Source: Acidobacteriaceae bacterium (lineage in GTDB: Bacteria > Acidobacteriota > Terriglobia > Terriglobales > Acidobacteriaceae). From it: a DNA stretch of 5,523 nucleotides. This document shows positions 1 to 4,297 of this stretch, one piece after another. The notes under the pieces are model-generated. The model worked only from the letters and a program-made list of their open reading frames with translations, made no database searches and was not told where the DNA came from. Position numbers and translations under genes: made by a program. The stretch is from the NCBI GenBank assembly GCA_031296355.1, contig JARLFX010000355.1, forward strand, positions 1 to 5,523, in the 5' to 3' direction. Every line of letters begins with the position of its first letter. Position 1 is the stretch's first letter.

Positions 1-554
1 GAGGCGGCGTTGATGAGAAATACCCAACCGCAGCCCACGCTGGCGATGAGAACACCGGCAACGGCTGGACCGATCATGCGCGCAGCATTAAACGACGTGG
101 AGTTCAGTCCCACGGCGTTCGATAGGTCCGCTTCGCCGACCAGCTCCGAAACAAAGGTCTGGCGCGCCGGTGAATCAAATGCCGTGACGCACCCGAGCAG
201 AAATCCAAACGCATACACATGCCACAGGTGGACGAGACCTGCCACGGTGAGAATTCCCAAGCCAAGAGCAAGAACGCCCTGAGCCGCCTGCGTGAGCATC
301 AGGAGTTTGCGCCGGTTGAGATGATCCGCGGCAAAACCAGTGAGCGGCAGGAGAAGAACCTGTGGCCCAAACTGGAGTGCCATCACAACACCGACCGCCG
401 TCGCATTGTGATGGGTGAGCTGGGTAAGGACGATCCAGTCCTGGGCAATGCGCTGCATCCACGTGCCTACATTGGAGACAAACGCTCCAGCTGCCCAGAC
501 ACGGTAGTTGAAGCTATGCAGAGAACGGAAGGTACCCCTCACTGGACTGCTCAC
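1..554 (-). CDS. MFS transporter, MFS_3 (EntS-like) family, C-terminus off the left edge
   Basis: Integral inner-membrane exporter of the major facilitator superfamily, probably proton-driven; the substrate cannot be told. Only the first 184 residues are in the window. Seen: the N-terminal family pattern FRSLHSFNYRVWAAGAF followed by SNVGTWMQRIAQDW (about residues 9-40); the loop between TM2 and TM3 with G73, D77, R81, R82, K83, matching the MFS GxxxDRxxRR signature; FDSPARQTFVSEL (126-138); and NSTSFNAARMIGPAVAG (151-167), both typical of MFS_3 proteins. About five hydrophobic segments are visible. The GTG start at 554-552 is chosen because it overlaps the stop of the upstream gene as GTGA, the usual sign of coupled translation; an in-frame GTG at 542 is an alternative. 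There is no clear Shine-Dalgarno, which fits coupling. It is the last visible gene of the marR cluster, so it is probably the exported function that cluster controls. Family call is firm; substrate is unknown. Confidence 0.9.
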   Translation of the reverse strand, partial: MSSPVRGTFRSLHSFNYRVWAAGAFVSNVGTWMQRIAQDWIVLTQLTHHNATAVGVVMALQFGPQVLLLPLTGFAADHLNRRKLLMLTQAAQGVLALGLGILTVAGLVHLWHVYAFGFLLGCVTAFDSPARQTFVSELVGEADLSNAVGLNSTSFNAARMIGPAVAGVLIASVGCGWVFLINAA

Positions 555-880
555 TGCTTGCCAGGTGCGTTGCCGCCATGGAACCGTCCGAAATTAAGAG
601 CCGACCCGAGGCTAATCAGAAGAATACCCAGTCCGCAGGCGGTAACATCGCCAGTGGAATGCAGATGAAAATCGCCAACCCGGCACACGAGGAGATAGCC
701 CATCACGAAATTGAAGATGCCCCAAAGCACGTTCACCGTCGAGGACGAGAGACCCTCTCCGTGTGGCGTGGCGAATGGAGTCTGAAACGGCCGCCCCATG
801 ATTCCGCTCACAAAATGAGGAACAGCATTGGCGAGGAATGCGCCGCCAAAGAAGTACGCTACAGCGTGGTTCCATGCCAT
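551..880 (-). CDS. Small three-helix membrane protein of unknown function
   Basis: 109 residues, not a family I can name. Three hydrophobic stretches are visible, about residues 5-24, 47-66 and 79-97, joined by short polar loops, so it should sit in the inner membrane. The loop after the first helix carries a striking Pro/Gly/Phe-rich stretch, NAVPHFVSGIMGRPFQTPFA (18-37), followed by GLSSSTVNVLWGIFN; such dense motifs suggest a conserved family rather than a chance ORF. The ATG at 880 has a good Shine-Dalgarno (AAGGAG, complement of 890-895) nine bases upstream, lying inside the last codons of the hydrolase gene. The stop overlaps the GTG of the exporter gene by four bases, so the three genes are almost certainly one transcript. 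Small size and three helices recall DoxX-like or DUF4345-like proteins, but I see no diagnostic motif for either. A helper of the exporter is possible; this is inference only. Confidence 0.85.
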   Translation of the reverse strand: MAWNHAVAYFFGGAFLANAVPHFVSGIMGRPFQTPFATPHGEGLSSSTVNVLWGIFNFVMGYLLVCRVGDFHLHSTGDVTACGLGILLISLGSALNFGRFHGGNAPGKQ

Positions 881-882
881 CG

Positions 883-1443
883 TTATGCACTCCTTTTGAG
901 AAGCTCGAGGATCTCCTGCGTGGTTCCGGTTTCACCCAGACGCGGGAAGATGCGCGTGATGCTGTTGAGGTGGGCGTCGGGGTTTGTATCGGCCATTGCG
1001 TCTACAGCGAGGGTGACGTTGAAGCCGCACTCATACGCCTGACGTGCGGTGGACTCCACACCGATGCTGGTGGAAACACCAACGATCACGACTTGCGTGA
1101 CCTCCAGCTTCTTCAGGTACTCTTCGAGGCCAGTATTCATGAATGCTCCCCACGTCCGCTTTGTGACGGTGTGATCTTCGGGTTGCTCGTTTAGTTGGGG
1201 AACGAGATCGGTCCATCCGGCAGGAAACTCTCCGTGCTGGCGCGATTGCTCCGCCCGTCCCAGCGCTCCACCAGCGACATTGACGAGCACCACAGGCAGA
1301 CTATGGCGACGGAAGGCACCTGCCAATGCAGCGGCGTGCGCTACGACCTCGCCGATAGCATCTGCCGGGGCCCGCGCGACGATGCCTTTTTGTAGATCGA
1401 CTACGATGAGCGCGGTCTTTGGATCAAGGATGGTTACAGCCAT
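883..1443 (-). CDS. Isochorismatase-family (cysteine hydrolase fold) protein with Gly at the nucleophile position
   Basis: 186 residues, the usual length of single-domain isochorismatase/nicotinamidase-fold proteins, presumably cytoplasmic. Seen: TALIVVDLQKGIV (10-22) with the catalytic-type Asp16; TKRTWGAF (94-101) with Lys95; and the GVSTSIGVESTARQAYE block (122-138) with the alpha/beta core around it, then VTLAVDAMAD (143-152). In the family the nucleophilic Cys sits in G-x-x-T-x-x-C-V-E; here the residue is Gly128, codon GGT (TGT would be Cys). Asp and Lys are kept, so the fold is clear but amide or ester hydrolysis by the usual thiol route is doubtful; Cys139 is the only nearby Cys. The ATG at 1443 has a strong AAGGAGA (complement of 1449-1455) five bases upstream. 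The stop is two bases before the next ATG. It lies between a MarR regulator and an exporter, which suggests a role with a xenobiotic or stress compound; the substrate is unknown. Confidence 0.9.
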   Translation of the reverse strand: MAVTILDPKTALIVVDLQKGIVARAPADAIGEVVAHAAALAGAFRRHSLPVVLVNVAGGALGRAEQSRQHGEFPAGWTDLVPQLNEQPEDHTVTKRTWGAFMNTGLEEYLKKLEVTQVVIVGVSTSIGVESTARQAYECGFNVTLAVDAMADTNPDAHLNSITRIFPRLGETGTTQEILELLKRSA

Positions 1444-1465
1444 TGATTTCTCCTTGCGTTGGTTG

Positions 1466-1477
1466 GTGCTGCAGCAC
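1466..1477. repeat. 12-bp perfect palindrome between marR and the hydrolase gene
   Basis: GTGCTGCAGCAC is exactly self-complementary and lies in the 49-base gap between the marR stop and the hydrolase Shine-Dalgarno. As RNA it could only form a four-pair stem with a four-base loop, and no T-run follows on the minus strand, so it is not a terminator. Whether it has any role cannot be told. Confidence 0.3.
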
Positions 1478-1492
1478 GGAATGGATTTTGCA

Positions 1493-1945
1493 TTACGGCT
1501 CGACGAGGCGTTTCAGCAGCGCGACAGCGGTTGCAAGTTCTGCCTGCTCCGCTAACGTGAACTTGGTTCGGATGACGCGGAAGAGCCAGTCTTCCCGCGC
1601 CGCACGGCTGGCCTTAATCATCTCCTCGCAAGCAGGAGTGAGAGAGAGGATGGTCTGTCTCCCATCGGTCGGGTCTGGCGTGCCAGTCACGAGCCCGGCA
1701 CCCTCCAGAGCAGAGACGGTGGCGCCCATAGACTGTGGGCGCACGCCTTCAGCCTGCGCCAGAGCAGTGACAGTTGCGGGCCCATCGCGATCCAAGAGGC
1801 CAAGAACAGCTATTTGCGACCAGGTAAGGCCCGATGGATGTGACTCTTCCCGCAGACGGCGCTTCAGCTGGCCAAGCAGGATTCGAAGCTCCGCTGCCAT
1901 GGCTAATGCCTGAGATGCACCAGGATCGGTCTTTGATTCGTTCAT
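1493..1945 (-). CDS. MarR-family transcriptional regulator
   Basis: 150 residues, normal MarR length, a cytoplasmic DNA-binding dimer with a winged helix-turn-helix. Seen: an N-terminal helix with ELRILLGQLKRRLREE (about 19-34); the helix-turn-helix region SQIAVLGLLDRDGPATVTAL followed by AQAEGVRPQSMGATVSALE, where RPQSMGATVSALE is the recognition helix; and the wing, DPTDGRQTILSLT, with the D-x-x-D-G-R pattern typical of MarR proteins. The C-terminal helices complete the dimer interface. The ATG at 1945 lacks a good Shine-Dalgarno; a second ATG at residue 16 (with AGG upstream) is possible. A perfect inverted repeat lies 19 bases upstream of the start (1965-1992), as expected for autorepression. 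The gene leads the cluster with a 49-base gap to the hydrolase gene. MarR proteins of this kind usually release DNA on binding phenolic or oxidant compounds; the ligand here is unknown. Confidence 0.93.
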   Translation of the reverse strand: MNESKTDPGASQALAMAAELRILLGQLKRRLREESHPSGLTWSQIAVLGLLDRDGPATVTALAQAEGVRPQSMGATVSALEGAGLVTGTPDPTDGRQTILSLTPACEEMIKASRAAREDWLFRVIRTKFTLAEQAELATAVALLKRLVEP

Positions 1946-1964
1946 AGCCGTACGGTAGCATATA

Positions 1965-1992
1965 TGAAGTAAAACTGCAAAGTTTTACTTCA
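1965..1992. promoter_or_regulatory. Probable MarR operator: perfect 28-bp inverted repeat
   Basis: TGAAGTAAAACT, spacer GCAA, then AGTTTTACTTCA: twelve-base arms with no mismatch. Symmetry, AT-rich arms and position 19 bases upstream of the marR ATG fit a site for a MarR dimer (or two dimers). The minus-strand hexamer TCTAAT (complement of 1995-2000), a 5/6 match to the -10 consensus, lies directly beside it and would place the transcription start inside the repeat, so binding would block initiation. A TTGACC hexamer (complement of 2021-2026) is upstream but 20 bases from that -10, too far for a standard promoter, so the promoter itself is uncertain. The repeat is seen; its use by this MarR protein is inference. 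Confidence 0.7.
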
Positions 1993-2004
1993 CAATTAGA
2001 TAAG

Positions 2005-2028
2005 GATTGACTGGAATAAGGGTCAATC
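2005..2028. repeat. Second inverted repeat in the divergent intergenic region
   Basis: GATTGAC, ten bases, then GTCAATC: seven-base perfect arms centred about 38 bases from the centre of the larger repeat. It overlaps TTGAC-like hexamers on both strands (plus 2007-2012, minus 2026-2021), so it could simply be two opposed -35-like elements, or a further regulator site. Its sequence is unlike the larger repeat, so the same protein need not bind it. Confidence 0.4.
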
Positions 2029-2065
2029 AAGATTGCGTGCCTGCATAGAGTCGCGCGCGCTCCGC

Positions 2066-2074
2066 TGTTAGTCT
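2066..2074 (+). promoter_or_regulatory. Possible extended -10 element for the uvrC-like gene
   Basis: TGTTAGTCT fits the TGnTAnnnT extended -10 pattern and lies 24 bases upstream of the GTG start, which would give a very short leader. No convincing -35 stands 17 bases upstream. Weak call, based on pattern and position only. Confidence 0.25.
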
Positions 2075-2097
2075 GATTTCGCTGCAGGTATCCTGAC

Positions 2098-3477
2098 GTG
2101 CCACCGACTCAAGCGCCTGATTTCCAATTCGACCACGCCATTCCGTTTGACCCGGGTGCCGCAGATGCGGCGCTGGCGGCGGTTCCTGCGCGGCCCGGGG
2201 TCTTTGCCCTGTTTGGGCAGGCGGCGGAGGCGGAGCCCTACCTTTCGCGAGCGGGCAATCTGCAGCGACGCATACGGCGCATGCTGCAGCCGCCTGCCGG
2301 GGCCATGAAACGGCTCAACCTGCGCGACAAGGTCGTCCGGATCGAGTACAGCGTAACCGGATCGGACTTCGAATCGCTGCTCACCCTATACCACGCCAGC
2401 GCGGCGCACTTTGGCCACGACAATGCGCGGAAGCGAATGCGGCTGCATACGCCGTTTTTTGTGCGCTTCGCGATGGACAACGCTTACCCGCGCGCCTATG
2501 TGACCAACCGGCTTTCGGCCCGGGCGCTGGATTCGCTGTTTGGGCCGTTCCCTTCCCGGGCTGCGGCGGACCGCGTGCTGACCGAAACGCTGAACCTCTT
2601 CAAGCTGCGGCGGTGCAGCGAGGAGCTGCAGCCGGACCCGGCGCATCCGGGCTGCGTGTATTCGGAGATGAAGATGTGTCTGGCGCCCTGCTTCAAGGGC
2701 TGCAGCGATGAGCGCTACCAGCAGGAGGCGCAGGCGGTGCTGGAATTCTTCCGCACGCGGGGCGAATCTATGCTGGGCAAGCTGGCCGCAGAGCGCGATG
2801 CGGCCTCGGGACTGATGGAGTTTGAACAGGCCGCAGCGCTGCACACGCAGGCACAGAAGGTGAAGGCCATCGCCCAGCTTGTGCCAGAGATCGTGCGGCC
2901 GCTGGAGCAGTTGGACGCCATCATCGTGCAGCCGGCGGCGGATAGCCCGGAGGGCGAGCCCTGCCAGGATGTGGCGCTCTTTGCCGTGCGCAGAGGATGC
3001 ATCAAGCCGGGCGGCGGGCGGCCTGCGCTCTTCTCCACGCTGGGGATGCGGCATGCCAACGAGAATTCCGGCTCGACCTCGCTCTTTGCGCATCCGCATA
3101 TGCTGGCGGCCGTGCCGCTGGACGAGGCGGGAAACCCGGCGCTGACCACGCCGATTGAGACCACGGAAGAACGGTTGCGGCGGGCGCTGGCGGAGCTTGC
3201 GCCTCCGCGGGCAAAGGGCGAGACGGTGCCGCGCAGCGAGATGGCTTCGCTCAGCGACCATCTTTCGCTACTGCGGCGCTGGTATTACCGGCCTGCGAAG
3301 CAGAGGGTGGGGGAGATCTTCTTTTGCGAGCCGGATGCGACGGATGGCGGGATGCCGGTGCGGCGGATTCTGCGCGGGGTCTCCCGGGTATGTACGGGGA
3401 CGCAGAACGTGCCGCCAGCAGAGGCTGCGCCTGCTAAGATTTCACTAGATTCGCCCGAGGGAAATACCGTTGATTGA
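2098..3477 (+). CDS. UvrC-like protein: GIY-YIG region, Fe-S-type Cys motif and UVR motif, no RNase H/HhH part
   Basis: 459 residues, against roughly 600 for full UvrC. Order: GIY-YIG-like region (about 28-105) with RPGVFALFG, YLSRAGNLQRRI and FESLL; the UvrC middle part with TPFFVRF and LFGPFPSRAAADR; cysteines C173, C186, C194 and C198, spaced C-x12-C-x7-C-x3-C, with C202 after; a UVR motif at about 228-259 (MEFEQAAALHTQAQKVKAI) which in UvrC contacts UvrB; then the UvrC segment around LDAIIVQP and VALFAVRRG (272-300). The similarity ends near LRRWYYRPAKQRVGEIFF (about 392-409), where UvrC would begin its RNase H-like domain, so the 5' incision nuclease and the DNA-binding HhH motifs are absent. 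In the GIY-YIG part Phe36, Ser50 and Arg51 replace the usual Tyr, Gly and Lys, while Tyr48, Arg58 and Glu92 are kept. The GTG start is needed to include this part; AGG lies nine bases upstream. A DNA repair role is likely; whether it cuts DNA is open. Confidence 0.88.
   Translation: MPPTQAPDFQFDHAIPFDPGAADAALAAVPARPGVFALFGQAAEAEPYLSRAGNLQRRIRRMLQPPAGAMKRLNLRDKVVRIEYSVTGSDFESLLTLYHASAAHFGHDNARKRMRLHTPFFVRFAMDNAYPRAYVTNRLSARALDSLFGPFPSRAAADRVLTETLNLFKLRRCSEELQPDPAHPGCVYSEMKMCLAPCFKGCSDERYQQEAQAVLEFFRTRGESMLGKLAAERDAASGLMEFEQAAALHTQAQKVKAIAQLVPEIVRPLEQLDAIIVQPAADSPEGEPCQDVALFAVRRGCIKPGGGRPALFSTLGMRHANENSGSTSLFAHPHMLAAVPLDEAGNPALTTPIETTEERLRRALAELAPPRAKGETVPRSEMASLSDHLSLLRRWYYRPAKQRVGEIFFCEPDATDGGMPVRRILRGVSRVCTGTQNVPPAEAAPAKISLDSPEGNTVD
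3432..3440 (+). promoter_or_regulatory. Possible extended -10 element for rpe inside the uvrC-like gene
   Basis: TGCTAAGAT matches the TGnTAnnnT extended -10 pattern and ends 29 bases before the rpe start. It lies within the poorly conserved C-terminal codons of the uvrC-like gene, so rpe may have its own promoter besides readthrough. There is no matching -35. Weak call. Confidence 0.3.
3457..3461 (+). promoter_or_regulatory. Shine-Dalgarno that fixes the TTG start of rpe
   Basis: GAGGG stands eight bases before TTG at 3470-3472. The protein from that TTG begins MIELAFSILASDF, aligning with the start of Rpe proteins, and there is no in-frame ATG before residue 36, so the TTG is well supported. 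Confidence 0.75.
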
Positions 3478-4144
3478 GCTTGCGTTTTCGATTCTCGCTT
3501 CAGATTTTTCGCGACTGGCCGATGAAATTGCCATAGCAGCATCGGGCGGCGGCACGGTAGTGCACGTGGATGTGATGGATGGGCACTTTGTGCCGAACCT
3601 GACGATCGGACCGCCAGTGGTGAAGTCGCTGCGCGCCGCCACCAAGCTGCCGCTGGACTGCCACCTGATGGTGAGTAATCCCGACTCGCTGATTCCTGCG
3701 TTTGCAGACGCTGGCGCGGACTGGGTGAGCGTACACCAGGAGGCGTGCCCGCATCTGCACCGCACGCTGCAGCTGATCGCCAGCCACGGCATGCAGCCGG
3801 GCGTGGTGATCAACCCGGCTACCCCGGTGGATACGCTGCTGGAGATACTGCCGATGGTCCACTATGTGCTGGTGATGAGCGTAAACCCGGGATTCGGGGG
3901 GCAGAGCTTTATCCCGCGTTCGCTGGACAAGATACGCCACCTGGCGCGGCTGCGGCATGAGCAGAATCTGAACTTCCGCATTGAGGTGGATGGCGGCGTG
4001 GCTCACGATACGGTAGGTTCGGTCGTCGAAGCAGGAGCAGACCTTCTGGTGGCGGGAAGCGCAATATTTTCGCCGGACAAGACGAAACAGAACGCCATTG
4101 ATTTTCTGGCGACCGCCCGGGCGGCTGCCCTGCAGAAGGCCTGA
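3470..4144 (+). CDS. rpe: Ribulose-phosphate 3-epimerase
   Basis: Cytoplasmic TIM-barrel enzyme of the pentose phosphate pathway (and Calvin cycle where present) that interconverts D-ribulose 5-phosphate and D-xylulose 5-phosphate with a bound divalent metal. 224 residues, the normal length. Seen: FSILASDF (6-13); HVDVMDGHFVPNLTIGP (32-48) holding metal ligands His32 and Asp34, the latter also a catalytic acid/base; DCHLMV (63-68) with metal ligand His65; MSVNPGFGGQSF (136-147), the loop over the active site; VDGGV (173-177) with the second catalytic Asp174; and VAGSAIF (194-200), the phosphate-binding turn. All key residues are present, so it should be active. It starts with TTG eight bases before the uvrC-like stop, so the two genes overlap and are probably cotranscribed, although a promoter-like TGCTAAGAT lies just upstream. 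Confident call. Confidence 0.97.
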   Translation: MIELAFSILASDFSRLADEIAIAASGGGTVVHVDVMDGHFVPNLTIGPPVVKSLRAATKLPLDCHLMVSNPDSLIPAFADAGADWVSVHQEACPHLHRTLQLIASHGMQPGVVINPATPVDTLLEILPMVHYVLVMSVNPGFGGQSFIPRSLDKIRHLARLRHEQNLNFRIEVDGGVAHDTVGSVVEAGADLLVAGSAIFSPDKTKQNAIDFLATARAAALQKA

Positions 4145-4173
4145 CGGGCAGAAAAACCCGGTACTTCCCTCGC

Positions 4174-4194
4174 TTCGCGCACCAACCCCGCGAA
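4174..4194 (+). repeat. Short inverted repeat downstream of rpe
   Basis: TTCGCG, nine bases, then CGCGAA: a six-pair stem 30 bases after the rpe stop. No T-run follows, so it is not a convincing intrinsic terminator. It lies immediately before the TAAAAT element at 4200-4205. Confidence 0.3.
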
Positions 4195-4196
4195 AC

Positions 4197-4205
4197 GGCT
4201 AAAAT
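4197..4205 (+). promoter_or_regulatory. Possible -10 element for bamD
   Basis: GGCTAAAAT contains TAAAAT, a 5/6 match to the -10 consensus, 92 bases upstream of the bamD ATG. No -35 is recognisable at the usual spacing. If used, transcription would start near 4212 and give a leader of about 86 bases containing the hairpins described separately. Confidence 0.4.
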
Positions 4206-4217
4206 AACAGGAGCAGG

Positions 4218-4237
4218 CACCGGCGCACGCACTGGCC
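4218..4237 (+). repeat. GC-rich hairpin in the bamD leader
   Basis: CCGGC, a ten-base loop, then GCCGG can form a five-pair GC stem in the leader RNA of bamD if transcription begins at the TAAAAT element. It could be chance in GC-rich DNA. Confidence 0.25.
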
Positions 4238-4260
4238 GGGGTTGGAGTGGCAGCGAACAC

Positions 4261-4289
4261 TACGCGCTCCATCTGCGCAGTATTTTTTT
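4261..4289 (+). terminator. Terminator-like hairpin plus seven Ts directly before the bamD Shine-Dalgarno
   Basis: TACGCGC, a seven-base loop (TCCATCT), then GCGCAGTA pair as four plus three base pairs with one bulged A, followed by seven Ts at 4283-4289. The Shine-Dalgarno starts at the next base. The stem is short, so it may be a weak terminator of rpe readthrough, a leader attenuator, or simply a U-rich ribosome standby/binding region. There is no room for a promoter between it and the gene. Confidence 0.35.
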
Positions 4290-4297
4290 GAGGTGAT
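4290..4297 (+). promoter_or_regulatory. Strong Shine-Dalgarno of bamD
   Basis: GAGGTGAT matches eight bases of the 16S anti-Shine-Dalgarno tail and abuts the ATG at 4298. The register is the usual one when aligned as AGGAGGTGATC, and it decides the start. Confidence 0.7.

Noticed and set aside
219..1042. Plus-strand open frames of about 150 codons opposite the exporter and small membrane protein genes
   Set aside because: No motifs, and their minus-strand partners are supported by family motifs, ribosome sites and tight gene spacing.
1948..1955. CCGTACGG palindrome just upstream of the marR ATG
   Set aside because: Eight bases is short enough to be chance, and the much longer repeat at 1965-1992 better explains regulation.
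1749..2030. Minus-strand frame of 93 codons crossing the operator and the start of marR
   Set aside because: It is out of frame with marR, lacks a ribosome site and runs through the probable promoter/operator.
2386..3261. Minus-strand open frame of 291 codons opposite the uvrC-like gene
   Set aside because: Very rich in Arg, His, Gln and Leu, with no motif; the plus frame is clearly UvrC-like.
4145..4160. CGGG-N8-CCCG hairpin right after rpe as a terminator
   Set aside because: Only four base pairs and no T-run follows.
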